Under the pieces are notes generated by a model. It was not told the origin of the DNA, made no database searches, and was given only the letters and a program-made list of their open reading frames with translations. Below are positions 1 to 8,280 of a stretch of 64,000 nucleotides of DNA, piece after piece. This DNA is from Microtetraspora glauca. GTDB lineage: Bacteria > Actinomycetota > Actinomycetes > Streptomycetales > Streptomycetaceae. Location: the NCBI GenBank assembly GCA_000721275.1, contig JOFO01000006.1:167012-231011 (forward strand), written 5' to 3'. A program made the translations under genes and the position numbers. Each line of letters starts with the position of its first letter. The stretch's first letter is position 1.

Positions 1-438
1 TGCGACTGCGGCCCCCAGCTCCAGGCGTCGATGGACCGCATCCAGGAGGCCGGCCGCGGCGTCGTCGTCTACCTCCGCGGCCACGAGGGGCGCGGCATCG
101 GCCTGCTCTCCAAGCTGCGCGCGTACGAGCTCCAGGAGCGCGGCCGCGACACCCTCGACGCCAACCTCGAACTCGGCCTGCCCGCCGACGCCCGCGACTA
201 CGCGGCCGGCGCGCAGATCCTCGCCGACCTCGGCGTCCGCAGCCTCCGCCTGATGACCAACAACCCCGACAAGATCGACGCCCTCACCCGCCACGGCCTC
301 GCCGTCGAGGGCCGCGAACCGATGCCCGTCACCGCCGGCGAGCACAACCTCGGCTACCTGCGCACCAAGCGCGACCGGATGGGCCACGACCTGCCCTGGC
401 TGGACGGCTCCCCGGCCCCCACCTGCGGCAACCAGTAA
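1..438 (+). CDS. ribA: GTP cyclohydrolase II, C-terminal part (5' end outside window)
   Basis: This open frame enters from the left edge and ends at 438. It converts GTP to 2,5-diamino-6-ribosylamino-pyrimidinone phosphate, the first committed step of riboflavin synthesis. Visible GTPCH II features are the zinc-ligand motif CDCG at the very start, followed by [19 protein letters not shown] and the late motif [12 protein letters not shown]. The frame is open from base 1, so the true start lies upstream. In many actinobacteria this domain is fused behind a DHBP synthase (RibB) domain; whether that is so here cannot be seen. ribH follows 31 bases downstream in the same direction, consistent with a rib operon. 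Confidence 0.95.
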   Translation, partial: CDCGPQLQASMDRIQEAGRGVVVYLRGHEGRGIGLLSKLRAYELQERGRDTLDANLELGLPADARDYAAGAQILADLGVRSLRLMTNNPDKIDALTRHGLAVEGREPMPVTAGEHNLGYLRTKRDRMGHDLPWLDGSPAPTCGNQ

Positions 439-469
439 CCACACCCCCGTACGACCTGCAAGGAGAACC

Positions 470-955
470 ATGAGCGGCAAGGGCGCACCCGTCCTCAGCG
501 TGAAGAACTGCGGCGACCTGCGGGTCGCGGTCGTCGCGGCCCAGTGGCACGAGAAGATCATGGACGGCCTGGTGGACGGCGCCCTGCGCGCCCTGGCCGA
601 ACTCGGCATCGACGAGCCCACCCTGCTCCGCGTCCCCGGCAGCTTCGAACTCCCCGTCGTGGCCAAGGTCCTCGCCGGGCGCGGCTACGATGCCGTCGTG
701 GCGCTCGGCGTCGTCATCCGCGGCGGAACGCCGCACTTCGAGTACGTGTGCCAGGGCGTCACCCAGGGCCTCACCCAGGTCGCGGTCGACACCGGCGTAC
801 CCGTCGGATTCGGCGTCCTCACCGTCGACACCGAGGAGCAGGCGCTCGACCGGGCCGGCCTCGAAGGCTCCTCCGAGGACAAGGGCCACGAGGCGGTCAC
901 CGCCGCCGTCGCCACCGCCACCACGCTGCGCACCGTCAGCGAACCCTGGCGCTGA
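470..955 (+). CDS. ribH: 6,7-dimethyl-8-ribityllumazine synthase
   Basis: A 161-residue protein of normal family length. It condenses the ribitylamino-pyrimidinedione with dihydroxybutanone phosphate in the penultimate riboflavin step, as a cytosolic 60-mer or pentamer. Family motifs are [14 protein letters not shown] near the N-terminus, [13 protein letters not shown], the substrate segment [17 protein letters not shown] with its catalytic His, and [20 protein letters not shown]. The ATG has a good ribosome site (AAGGAG 5 bases upstream). It lies directly behind the ribA fragment and 35 bases before hisE, which has its own likely promoter in that gap. Confidence 0.96.
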   Translation: MSGKGAPVLSVKNCGDLRVAVVAAQWHEKIMDGLVDGALRALAELGIDEPTLLRVPGSFELPVVAKVLAGRGYDAVVALGVVIRGGTPHFEYVCQGVTQGLTQVAVDTGVPVGFGVLTVDTEEQALDRAGLEGSSEDKGHEAVTAAVATATTLRTVSEPWR

Positions 956-990
956 GGAGCGGACCCCCACCCCGTACTCTTAGGACCATC

Positions 991-1272
991 ATGGCGAACG
1001 AAACCCGGAAGAGCTTCGAAGAGCTCTTCGACGAGCTGAAGCTCAAGGCCGAGACCGGCGACCCCGCCACCTCCCGCACCGCGGAACTGGTCGGCAAGGG
1101 CGTCCATGCCATCGGCAAGAAGGTCGTCGAGGAGGCCGCCGAGGTCTGGATGGCCGCCGAGTACGAGGGCAAGGAAGCCGCCGCCGAGGAGATCTCGCAG
1201 CTGCTGTACCACGTCCAGGTGATGATGGTCGCCCGCGGGATCTCCCTCGACGACGTCTACGCCCACCTCTGA
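991..1272 (+). CDS. hisE: Phosphoribosyl-ATP diphosphatase
   Basis: A 93-residue HisE-type MazG-fold protein. It hydrolyses PR-ATP to PR-AMP and pyrophosphate, the second step of histidine synthesis. The all-alpha NTP-pyrophosphatase signature is present: [18 protein letters not shown] followed by [14 protein letters not shown], giving the expected acidic metal-binding residues. I chose ATG 991 (MANETRKSF) because everything upstream in this frame is Arg-rich shadow of ribH. TACTCT at 975-980 fits an actinobacterial -10 hexamer and AGGA at 983-986 could serve as ribosome site. hisG follows 50 bases later, the usual actinobacterial hisE-hisG pair. Confidence 0.95.
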   Translation: MANETRKSFEELFDELKLKAETGDPATSRTAELVGKGVHAIGKKVVEEAAEVWMAAEYEGKEAAAEEISQLLYHVQVMMVARGISLDDVYAHL

Positions 1273-1322
1273 GCACCCCCACCCCCCGCTCCCACCACTC
1301 CCAGGCAAAGGAAGCCCACCCC

Positions 1323-2171
1323 ATGCTGCGCATCGCCGTCCCCAACAAGGGTTCCCTCTCCGGACCTGCGTCGGCCATGCTCCATGAGGCCGGCTACCGC
1401 CAGCGCAAGGAGTCCAAGGAGCTGGTGGTCATCGACCCCGAGAACGAGGTCGAGTTCTTCTACCTGCGGCCGAAGGACATCGCGATCTACGTGGCGTCCG
1501 GCAAGCTGGACATCGGCATCACCGGCCGTGACCTGCTGCTGGACTCCGGTGCCAGCGCCGAGGAGATCCTGGCCCTGAACTTCGGCCGCTCCACCTTCCG
1601 CTACGCCACCCGCCCGGGCACCGCCAAGGGCCCCGAGGACTTCGGCGGCATGACGATCGCCACCTCCTACGAGGGCATCGTCGCCAAGCACCTCGCCGAC
1701 CAGGGCATCGACGCCTCCGTCGTCCACCTGGACGGCGCCGTCGAGACCGCGATCCAGCTCGGCGTCGCCGAGATCATCGCCGACGTCGTCGAGACCGGCA
1801 CCAGCCTGCGCAACGCCGGCCTGGAGGTCATCGGCGAGCCGATCCTCCGGTCCGAGGCGGTCGTCGTCCGCCGACACGGCGCCGACACCGACCACCCGCA
1901 GGTCCAGCAGTTCCTGCGCCGCCTCCAGGGCGTCCTGGTGGCCCGCAGCTACGTGATGATGGACTACGACTGCCGCGCCGAGCACCTGGAGCAGGCCGTC
2001 GCCCTCACCCCGGGCCTGGAGTCGCCGACCATCTCCCCGCTGCACAACGAGGGCTGGGTCGCCGTCCGCGCGATGGTCCCCGCCAAGGACGCGCAGCGGA
2101 TCATGGACGACCTGTACGAGATCGGCGCCCGCGCGATCCTCACCACCGCGATCCACGCCTGCCGTCTCTGA
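1323..2171 (+). CDS. hisG: ATP phosphoribosyltransferase (long form)
   Basis: A 282-residue long-form HisG, which catalyses the first step of histidine synthesis (ATP plus PRPP to PR-ATP). The N-terminal periplasmic-binding-like fold begins LRIAVPNKGSLSGPA. The PRPP loop is seen in EIIADVVETGTSLRNAGLEVI (about residues 155-175). The C-terminal ACT-like domain, starting near EQAVALTPGLESPTISPL, is the site of histidine feedback inhibition in long-form enzymes, so HisZ is not required. Coupled with hisE upstream; the next gene, a PH-domain protein, starts 37 bases on and is commonly found attached to this pair in Streptomyces. Confidence 0.96.
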   Translation: MLRIAVPNKGSLSGPASAMLHEAGYRQRKESKELVVIDPENEVEFFYLRPKDIAIYVASGKLDIGITGRDLLLDSGASAEEILALNFGRSTFRYATRPGTAKGPEDFGGMTIATSYEGIVAKHLADQGIDASVVHLDGAVETAIQLGVAEIIADVVETGTSLRNAGLEVIGEPILRSEAVVVRRHGADTDHPQVQQFLRRLQGVLVARSYVMMDYDCRAEHLEQAVALTPGLESPTISPLHNEGWVAVRAMVPAKDAQRIMDDLYEIGARAILTTAIHACRL

Positions 2172-2208
2172 CCCCCTGCCGCACCGTTCCAGGCACCGAG
2201 GTACCCCC

Positions 2209-2661
2209 ATGTCCGAGCAGCCCACGCCCGCCCTCCCGGTCACCTTCCGGCCGGGCCGCACCCGCGCCGTCCTGCTGACCGTGGGGATCGCCATGTTCGC
2301 GGCGATCACCGCCGTGGCGCTGATGCTGGAACGGCTCGGACCGGGGGAGCGGGCCAGCTTCGTCTTCACCGCCGCGCTCTTCCTCGGCGTGCTGGTGCTG
2401 CTGAGCCGCCCCAAGGTCGTCGCCGACGACGAGGGCGTCACGGTCGTCAACATCACCCGCACCCGGCGCCTCGCCTGGGCGGAGATCCTCCGCGTCAACC
2501 TCCGTCCCGGCGACCCCTGGGTCTTCCTGGACCTCAGCGACGGCACCAGCCTGCCCGCCCTCGGCATCCAGCCCGGGATCGCCAAGGAAGCCGCCATCCG
2601 CGACGCCCGCGCCCTGCGCGCCCTCGCGGAGTCCCACGGCACCGGCACCGAGACGGCCTGA
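2209..2661 (+). CDS. PH domain-containing membrane protein
   Basis: A 150-residue protein with two hydrophobic segments (AVLLTVGIAMFAAITAVALML and FVFTAALFLGVLVLLS) followed by a cytosolic bacterial PH-like domain. That domain reads VVADDEGVTVVNITRTRRLAWAEILRVNL, then FLDLSDGTSLPALGI. This is the architecture of the small actinobacterial PH_6-like proteins of unknown function. It sits immediately after hisG, probably co-transcribed, but nothing indicates a role in histidine synthesis. The ATG 2209 start is preceded by GAGG. Family assignment is from pattern only. Confidence 0.85.
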   Translation: MSEQPTPALPVTFRPGRTRAVLLTVGIAMFAAITAVALMLERLGPGERASFVFTAALFLGVLVLLSRPKVVADDEGVTVVNITRTRRLAWAEILRVNLRPGDPWVFLDLSDGTSLPALGIQPGIAKEAAIRDARALRALAESHGTGTETA

Positions 2662-2970
2662 CCTCTCCCGCGCCGGGACCGGCCCGCGCGCCGGGGGACG
2701 CCCCCGGCTCCGCGTCCGGGACGACCCCGCACGGGCGTCAGGGGCGACCCCCGTCCGTCCCCCATCCGGGGCGTCCCCCCTGCCACGGGGGGCGTTCGCG
2801 TGACTACTCTTGAGGCGGTGGCGCCCGGTGCGCCACCGCCTCGCGTCGTACCGGAACGCCCCCGCCGGCGACCGGGCGAGGCCACCCCTTCGACCCGAGG
2901 AGTGACTCCCTCCGGCAATGGACGGATCGTCCGGTAGTACCCGCGCCGCCCTCTCCCCCGAGGCGGCGGC
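2662..2970 (+). other. Intergenic region with hairpin-rich leader before the CNNM/CorC gene
   Basis: No gene is seen here. A likely -10 box (TACTCT, 2805-2810) is followed at once by a perfect 13-bp stem: 2812-2824 pairs with 2830-2842 around a 5-base loop. A second GC stem (GCCGCC about 2946-2951 with GGCGGC 2963-2968) ends right beside the ATG at 2971 and would hold the weak GAGG ribosome site. About 160 bases of leader would therefore be transcribed. The layout is compatible with translation control of a putative metal or Mg2+ transporter gene, but it matches no riboswitch class I can recognise. Confidence 0.4.
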
Positions 2971-4308
2971 ATGATCGTCTCCCTGCTACTCCTGCTGGCA
3001 GCCTTCCTCCTGATCCTCGCCAACGGCTTCTTCGTCGCCGCCGAGTTCGGTCTCGTGACCGTCGAGCGCGCGGAGGCCGAGCGGGCCGCGGCCGCCGGCG
3101 ACCGGCGCGCCCGCACCGTCGTCTCGGCGCTGCGCGAGCTGTCCTTCCAGCTCTCCGGCACCCAGCTCGGCATCACCCTCACCTCGCTCGTCGTCGGCAT
3201 GCTCGCCGAGCCCGCGCTCGCCGGACTGCTCGCCCCGCCGCTGACCGCCCTCGGGCTCCCCGCGGGCGCCGCCTCCGGCGTCGCCGTGGTGACCGGCATG
3301 CTGCTCGCCTCGGCGGTGCAGATGGTCGTCGGCGAACTCGTCCCCAAGAACTGGGCGGTCTCCCGGCCGCTCCAGGTCGCCCGCTTCGTCGCCGCCCCGC
3401 AGCGCCGCTTCTCGGCCGTGTTCCGGCCGGTGATCGCCCTGCTCAACCGGGTGGCGAACGGACTCGTCCGCGCCTTCGGCGTCGAGCCCACCGACGAGCT
3501 GGACTCGGTCCGCACCCCCGGCGAGCTGGAATCGCTCGCCCGGCACTCGGCCCGGGCCGGCGCCCTCGAACAGGACACCGCCGACCTCTTCGTACGGACC
3601 CTGTCCCTCGCCGGCCTCACCGCCGAGCAGGTCATGACCCCGCGCGTGAAGGTCAGCGCCCTCCAGTGGGACGCCACCGCCGCCGACGTCCTCAACCTGA
3701 CCCGCGCCACCGGCCTCTCGCGCTTCCCCGTCTACCGGGACCGCATCGACGAGGTCGTCGGCATGGTCCACCTCAAGGACGCGCTCGCCGTCGCCCCCGA
3801 CGCCCGCCCGCGCACCTCCGTCGGCCGGATCGCCGTCCCGCCGCTGCTGGTCCCCGAGACGCTGCCCGTGCAGGCTCTCCTGGAGCGGCTGCGCCGCGAG
3901 CAGCCGATCGCCGTCGTCGTCGACGAGTACGGCGGCACGGCCGGCGTGGTCACCCTGGAGGACATCGTCGAGGAGCTCGTCGGCGAGGTCCGCGACGAGC
4001 ACGACACCGCGGCCGACGCCCGCCCCGAGCTGGCCGCCGCACCCGCCGAGGACGGCCGCCCCGCCTGGGAGGCCGACGGCTCCTGCCGGGTCCACACCCT
4101 GCGCCGGATAGGTCTCGACGTGCCGGACGGCCCGTACGAGACCGTCGCCGGGCTCGTCGCCGACCTCCTCGGCCGGATCCCCGCCCCCGGCGACCGGGCC
4201 GAACTGCCCGGCTGGCGGCTCTCGGTCCGCCGCGTCGACCGGTTCCGGGCCGAACGGGTCCGGATCGTGCGCACCGCCCCGGTGCCGATGGCGGAGGCGG
4301 TCCGGTGA
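2971..4308 (+). CDS. CNNM/CorC-type membrane protein with CBS pair and CorC_HlyC domain
   Basis: A 445-residue protein with the full hemolysin-C/CNNM architecture. A DUF21 membrane domain (about residues 1-190) starts with ILANGFFVAAEFGLVTVERAEAE and contains MVVGELVPKNWAV. Two CBS motifs follow (about 205-335: VMTPRVKVSALQWDATAADVL, then VPETLPVQALLERLRREQPIAVVVDEYGG and TLEDIVEELVGEVRDE). A C-terminal CorC_HlyC domain (about 360-440) completes it. CNNM relatives are linked to Mg2+ or Co2+ efflux or transport; substrate here is inferred only. The next paralogue overlaps its stop by four bases (GTGA), so the two are translationally coupled and may form a heteromer. Confidence 0.92.
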   Translation: MIVSLLLLLAAFLLILANGFFVAAEFGLVTVERAEAERAAAAGDRRARTVVSALRELSFQLSGTQLGITLTSLVVGMLAEPALAGLLAPPLTALGLPAGAASGVAVVTGMLLASAVQMVVGELVPKNWAVSRPLQVARFVAAPQRRFSAVFRPVIALLNRVANGLVRAFGVEPTDELDSVRTPGELESLARHSARAGALEQDTADLFVRTLSLAGLTAEQVMTPRVKVSALQWDATAADVLNLTRATGLSRFPVYRDRIDEVVGMVHLKDALAVAPDARPRTSVGRIAVPPLLVPETLPVQALLERLRREQPIAVVVDEYGGTAGVVTLEDIVEELVGEVRDEHDTAADARPELAAAPAEDGRPAWEADGSCRVHTLRRIGLDVPDGPYETVAGLVADLLGRIPAPGDRAELPGWRLSVRRVDRFRAERVRIVRTAPVPMAEAVR

Positions 4309-5363
4309 GCAGCACCCTGCAACTCCTCCTCGCCGTCCTCCTCGTCCTGGCCAACGGCTTCTTCGTCGGCGCCGAGTTCGCGCTCGTCTCCGTCCGCCGC
4401 AGCCAGATCGAGCCGCTCGGCGGCGCCCGCGCCGCCCAGGTGCTGTACGGCCTGGAGAACCTGCCGCGGATGATGGCCGCCGCGCAGTTCGGCATCACCG
4501 TCTGCTCGCTCACGCTGGGCGCGGTCGCCGAACCGACCGTCGCCCACCTCCTGGAGCCGGCCTTCCACGCCGCCGGCGTCCCCGCCGGCCTGATCCACCC
4601 GCTCGGCTACGTGATCGCCCTCGCCGCGGTCGTCTTCCTCCACCTCGTCATCGGCGAGATGGTCCCGAAGAACCTCGCGATGGCCGCGCCGGAGCGGACC
4701 GCCCTCTGGCTCGCCCCGGCCCTGGTGGGCTTCGCCCGGCTCTGCCGGCCCGTGACGACCGCCCTGGGCGCCTGCTCGCGGCTGGTGCTGCGGGCCTTCG
4801 GGGTCGAGCCCAAGGACGAGATCGAGGCCGTCTTCACCAGCGCCCAGCTCGGCCGCCTCGTCGAGGACGCCGGGCAGGCCGGGCTCCTCGACCCGGCCGC
4901 GCAGGAGCGCCTTGAGGACGCCCTGGAGCTGGGCAGCCGCCCGGTCACCGACGTCCTCATCCCCGCGGCCTCGCTGGTCACCGTCCCGCCGTCGGTCACC
5001 CCCCGCCAGATCGAGGAGCTGACCGTGCGCACCGGCTACTCGCGCTTCCCGGTCCGCGCCGAGGGCCGGCGCCCGGGCGTCTTCCTGGGCTTCGTGCACG
5101 TGAAGGACGTCCTGGACCTGGAGGAGCGGGAGCGGGCGGTGCCGCACCAGCTGTGGCGCCCGATGGCGACGCTCCGGGCCGAGCTGCCGCTCGACGACGC
5201 CCTCACCGTGATGCGCAGGGCGGCGACCCACCTGGCGCAGGTCGCGGACGCCTCCGGGCGGATCCTCGGCCTGGTGGCCCTGGAGGACGTGCTGGAGATG
5301 CTGGTGGGCGAGGTCCGCGACCCCGCGCACCGGCTGACGCCCGCCCCGGCGCCGGCGCGCTAG
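4305..5363 (+). CDS. CNNM/CorC-type membrane protein lacking the C-terminal CorC_HlyC domain
   Basis: A 352-residue paralogue of the preceding gene, starting at GTG 4305 inside its stop codon. The DUF21 membrane domain again carries LANGFFVGAEFALVSVRRSQIE and HLVIGEMVPKNLAMA; CBS-like motifs are VTDVLIPAASLVTVPPSVT and GLVALEDVLEMLVGEVRDP. The protein stops soon after the second CBS repeat, so the roughly 80-residue CorC_HlyC domain of its partner is missing. Tandem long/short pairs of this kind are common in actinobacteria. The long upstream extension of this frame is Arg/Pro-rich shadow of the first paralogue. Confidence 0.92.
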   Translation: MSSTLQLLLAVLLVLANGFFVGAEFALVSVRRSQIEPLGGARAAQVLYGLENLPRMMAAAQFGITVCSLTLGAVAEPTVAHLLEPAFHAAGVPAGLIHPLGYVIALAAVVFLHLVIGEMVPKNLAMAAPERTALWLAPALVGFARLCRPVTTALGACSRLVLRAFGVEPKDEIEAVFTSAQLGRLVEDAGQAGLLDPAAQERLEDALELGSRPVTDVLIPAASLVTVPPSVTPRQIEELTVRTGYSRFPVRAEGRRPGVFLGFVHVKDVLDLEERERAVPHQLWRPMATLRAELPLDDALTVMRRAATHLAQVADASGRILGLVALEDVLEMLVGEVRDPAHRLTPAPAPAR

Positions 5364-5397
5364 GAAACCCGCAGCGCCGGGAAGAAGGCCGCCAGGG

Positions 5398-7341
5398 TCA
5401 GAACGGGGGTTCCTGCTGGGGGCCGCGGTCCGCCGGACCGCGGCCCGACAGCACCTCCCCGTACGCCTGCATCAGGTCGGCGAGCCGCAGCGTGGCCAGG
5501 TCCTCGCGCGTCAGCGTGCCGGAGTAGCCGGAGAGCCGCAGGTCGCGGTAGGCGCAGGACTTCTCGTACAGGGTGCGCAGGAAACGCCCGTTGCCCAGTT
5601 CGTCGATCCAGCCCTGCTCGACCACGTGGGCGTTGATCGAGCGCAGCTCCTCCAGCGCCTCCTCGTCCCAGCCGTCGCCGTTCGCCGCGGCCAGCACCTC
5701 GCCGATCGCGGTCAGTTCGGCCGGCCGGTACGACGGGAAGTCGACCCGGGTGGTGAAGCGGGAGGACAGCCCGGGGTTGGCGGCGAGCAACCGGTCCATC
5801 CCCTCCGGGTAGCCGGCGAGGATCACGACGAGGTGGTCGCGGTTGTCCTCGGCCCGCTTCAGCAGCACCTGGAGGGCTTCGTCGCCGTAGGCGTCGCCCT
5901 TGCTGTAGCCCGAGTTGGAGAGCGCGTACGCCTCGTCGACGAACAGCACCCCGCCGACCGCGGAGTCGATCAGCTCGTTCGCCTTCACCGCCGTCTGGCC
6001 CAGGAACTCGCCGACGAGGTCGGCCCGTTGGGCTTCGACCAGGTGGTCGCCGCCGAGCAGGCCGAGCGCGTAGAAGACCCGCCCCAGGATCCGGGCCACC
6101 GTCGTCTTCCCGGTGCCGGACGGCCCGGAGAAGACGAAGTGCCGCTTCGGCGGCTGAACCGGCAGCCCCTGCCCGGCCCGCAGCCGGGCCATCTCCAGCT
6201 GCGCCGAGAGCGCCTTGACCTGCCGCTTCACCGGATCGAGCCCGACCATGCCCTCCAGTTCGGCCAGGGCCTCGGCGAGCAGCACCGGGTCGGTCGGTCC
6301 GGCCGGGAAACGCGGCGGCCCGGCCTGCGCGGGCACCGGCGAGCTGTGCCGTACGACCTCCGGCGGCGCGGCCGGCACGGGGTCGGGGGAGCGGCGCGGC
6401 CCGTCGCCGCCGGAAGCGCCCGGAGCGCCCGGAGCCCCCGGAGTGCCCGGGGCCCCGATCTCGGGCTCCGTCCCGGCGGCGGTGTCCGTGCCGTCCTGGC
6501 CGGGGCCGGCGCCCGCCGTGCCCAGGACGACGGCGGCGAGACCGGCCTGGTCGTCCATGCCGTCGAGCCCGTCGAAGCCGTCGTACTCGGCGATGGCGGC
6601 GAGCCGGGCGGCGGTGTCCATGAACGCCGGGTCGACGCGGTGCACCGCCCGGTAGAGGGGCAGCGCGGCGGCGCTGCGGCCGGTGCCCTCGTGCGCCCGG
6701 GCCAGCCAGTAGCGCAGCTCCTTGCGCTGCGGCTGCTCGCTGCGGCAGCGCATCAGGGCCGCCGAGAGCAGCGGCTCGGCCTGCCCGTACATCTCCAGCC
6801 GGACCCGGGCCATGCCGCCGAAGAGACCCGCCTCGATGCCGAGCAGCGGGTCGTCGACGAGCGGTTCGGTGTGCCGGACCAGCTGCTCCCAGTCCTTGAC
6901 CAGATAGGCGCGGCAGGCGTGCAGGAACCGGACCTGGGGGTCGGTGTCGACCGGCGGCAGTTCGGCGAGGGCGCGGTCCAGTTCCGGCACGTGCCGCCCG
7001 TCGAGCCAGTGGGAGGCGTGCGCGAGCAGCAGGTCGCGCGGGCTTTCGAGCACCGGCTGCACCCACCAGCCCAGCCAGTACCAGGAGTTGAGGGTGCGTC
7101 GGTGCCGGGTGCGCTGTTCGCCGAAGCGCTCGCGGTTGCGGTACATGCGCAGCAGCGCGGCCGTCGTGTCCACCCGGAGCGCGTGCAGCCCCAGCCAGGC
7201 GTCCGCCATGCCGGGATCGATCCGGACGGCCGCCCGGAACTCCTCCTCGGCCTGCGGGTAGGCGCCCATCGTGTAGGCGTCCACTCCGCGCAGCCAGGCG
7301 AGTTCGGCGGGGGCCTGCGCGCCCTGCGTGCCGATGTCCAT
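5398..7341 (-). CDS. AAA+ ATPase with TPR-like N-terminus (CbxX/EccA-like)
   Basis: A 647-residue protein. The N-terminal ~300 residues are helical and TPR-like (LRGVDAYTMGAYPQAEEEFRAAVRIDPGMADAWLGL and similar). A low-complexity Gly/Pro/Ala linker with collagen-like GAPGAPG repeats follows (6410-6470). The C-terminal half is an AAA+ domain of the CbxX/EccA group with Walker A (FSGPSGTGKTTVARI), Walker B (GGVLFVDEAYAL), sensor-like VVILAGYPEGMDRLLAANPGLSSRF and an arginine finger. EccA relatives serve type VII secretion, but no ESX genes are near. ATG 7341 is chosen because it has a GGGGGA site; the in-frame upstream extension contains the leader hairpin. See 7521-7577 for possible regulation. 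Confidence 0.9.
   Translation of the reverse strand: MDIGTQGAQAPAELAWLRGVDAYTMGAYPQAEEEFRAAVRIDPGMADAWLGLHALRVDTTAALLRMYRNRERFGEQRTRHRRTLNSWYWLGWWVQPVLESPRDLLLAHASHWLDGRHVPELDRALAELPPVDTDPQVRFLHACRAYLVKDWEQLVRHTEPLVDDPLLGIEAGLFGGMARVRLEMYGQAEPLLSAALMRCRSEQPQRKELRYWLARAHEGTGRSAAALPLYRAVHRVDPAFMDTAARLAAIAEYDGFDGLDGMDDQAGLAAVVLGTAGAGPGQDGTDTAAGTEPEIGAPGTPGAPGAPGASGGDGPRRSPDPVPAAPPEVVRHSSPVPAQAGPPRFPAGPTDPVLLAEALAELEGMVGLDPVKRQVKALSAQLEMARLRAGQGLPVQPPKRHFVFSGPSGTGKTTVARILGRVFYALGLLGGDHLVEAQRADLVGEFLGQTAVKANELIDSAVGGVLFVDEAYALSNSGYSKGDAYGDEALQVLLKRAEDNRDHLVVILAGYPEGMDRLLAANPGLSSRFTTRVDFPSYRPAELTAIGEVLAAANGDGWDEEALEELRSINAHVVEQGWIDELGNGRFLRTLYEKSCAYRDLRLSGYSGTLTREDLATLRLADLMQAYGEVLSGRGPADRGPQQEPPF
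6410..6470 (-). repeat. Tandem Gly-Ala-Pro codon repeats in the AAA+ linker
   Basis: Near-identical 9-base units (CCCGGAGCG and variants) encode consecutive Gly-Ala-Pro/Gly-Thr-Pro triplets between the TPR-like and AAA+ domains. Such slippage-prone runs usually vary in copy number between strains and mark a flexible linker. Confidence 0.6.
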
Positions 7342-7507
7342 CGGGTCCCCCACAACCGTCGGCGTATGGACGGGATTTGACCGCACCTGCGGGCATCGTA
7401 CCTGCGCAGGGGTGGTGCGCTTAAGGAGAAGCGCAAGATCCGGAAGCGGTGACCCTGGGTGAGCGCGGGGCCGGGACGCGGGTCCGGAGGGGCCGCGGAA
7501 GGGCAGA

Positions 7508-7547
7508 ACGAAGCCCCCGATCACGGGGGAACAACCGGGGGCTTCGT
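7508..7547 (-). terminator. Perfect 12-bp hairpin overlapping the mini-ORF (terminator/attenuator)
   Basis: ACGAAGCCCCCG (7547-7536 on minus) pairs perfectly with CGGGGGCTTCGT (7519-7508). A second CCCCCG (7529-7524) can pair with the same 3' arm, so two exclusive folds exist. There is no long U run, which is usual for Streptomyces terminators. It lies between the uridine-kinase-like gene and the AAA+ gene, both on minus, and could end the former or attenuate the latter. Confidence 0.7.
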
Positions 7548-7577
7548 GTCTGCGGCGGCTGTCGAAAAGCCGCACAT
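7521..7577 (-). CDS. Candidate leaderless regulatory mini-ORF (18 residues, Pro-rich end)
   Basis: On the minus strand ATG at 7577 opens an 18-codon frame, MCGFSTAAADTKPPVVPP, closed by TGA at 7523-7521. A strong promoter-like pair (TTGACC 7611-7606, 18-base spacer, TACGTT 7587-7582) puts the expected transcription start within a base or two of the ATG, so it would be leaderless. Codons 11-14 form the 5' arm of the hairpin at 7508-7547. The Pro-Pro-Val-Val-Pro-Pro-stop ending is the sort of sequence that slows ribosomes. The gene has no ribosome site and is too short for ordinary ORF calling; its product is probably less important than its translation. A purely coincidental frame cannot be excluded. 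Confidence 0.5.
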   Translation of the reverse strand: MCGFSTAAADTKPPVVPP

Positions 7578-7581
7578 TGAG

Positions 7582-7611
7582 AACGTAAGACCTGTACGCC
7601 CCCGGGGTCAA
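7582..7611 (-). promoter_or_regulatory. Candidate promoter TTGACC-N18-TACGTT
   Basis: A good -35 (TTGACC, 7606-7611) and a TANNNT -10 (TACGTT, 7582-7587) are separated by 18 bases on the minus strand. It directs transcription into the mini-ORF, hairpin and AAA+ gene. Confidence 0.55.
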
Positions 7612-7650
7612 GCGCCCTCGGGGGACTTGCGGAAGCGGAGTTCCACAGGC

Positions 7651-8280
7651 TCAGTCCACCGCCATCACGCCGTCACGGTGGGTGATGGCGGGGGCCGGGG
7701 TCGTCGTCACAGCGGGCCCGGGAAGCCAGTCGTACCCCTCGGTCCGCTCCCGTACCAGCGTGCCGGCGAAGGGCCGCGACGGGTCTTCGGCGAAATGGCG
7801 AGTCTCCGCCACCACCCAGCCGTCCCAGAACGCGGCCTGTTCCGGCCCGTCCCGGCGCCGGCCCCGCTCCCAGGAGGCTCCGGCGGGCCGCTCCATCCAC
7901 AGCAGCCACGCCAGGTGGGGGCGCAGCTCCCGCCGCCCGGCTCCCACGCCCTCCACCAGCACCACCGGCGCCGGCGGCAGCGCGCGGGCGGGGCCGAAGC
8001 GCCGGAGATTCCAGTCGTACGGGTGATAGCGCGCGGTCGTGCCGCGCGACAGCGGCTCCAGGACCTGCTCGCGGAGCCGGCCGGTCCAGGAAAACAGCTC
8101 CTCGTGGGTGGCGAGGTCGTCGAGGCGCAGCACGGGGGCGCCGCCGAGCGCGGCGGCGAGCCGGCCGGCGAGGGTGGACTTGCCGGAGCCCGCGTGGCCG
8201 TCGACCGCGACCAGCCGGACGGGTCCGAGCGAGGGCGGCAGCCGGCGCAGCGCGCGGGCCGCGCGGTCGAGGTCGTCCAT
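7651..8280 (-). CDS. Uridine kinase-like P-loop NTPase
   Basis: A 209-residue cytosolic protein with a clear P-loop near the N-terminus (AVDGHAGSGKSTLAGRLAAAL, about residues 24-44). DD in LRLDDLATHEELF is a candidate Walker-B or substrate acidic site, and VVLVEGVGAGRREL fits the uridine kinase/phosphoribulokinase superfamily. Actinobacterial annotations call these uridine kinases, but the substrate is not established by sequence. It precedes the AAA+ gene on the same strand, separated by a promoter and hairpin, so they are probably separately controlled. The start ATG 8280 has only weak upstream purines. Confidence 0.8.
   Translation of the reverse strand: MDDLDRAARALRRLPPSLGPVRLVAVDGHAGSGKSTLAGRLAAALGGAPVLRLDDLATHEELFSWTGRLREQVLEPLSRGTTARYHPYDWNLRRFGPARALPPAPVVLVEGVGAGRRELRPHLAWLLWMERPAGASWERGRRRDGPEQAAFWDGWVVAETRHFAEDPSRPFAGTLVRERTEGYDWLPGPAVTTTPAPAITHRDGVMAVD

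Noticed and set aside
7342..7611. N-terminal extension of the AAA+ ATPase frame by 90 residues
   Set aside because: The added segment spans the promoter, mini-ORF and hairpin and shows no family likeness; ATG 7341 has a good ribosome site.
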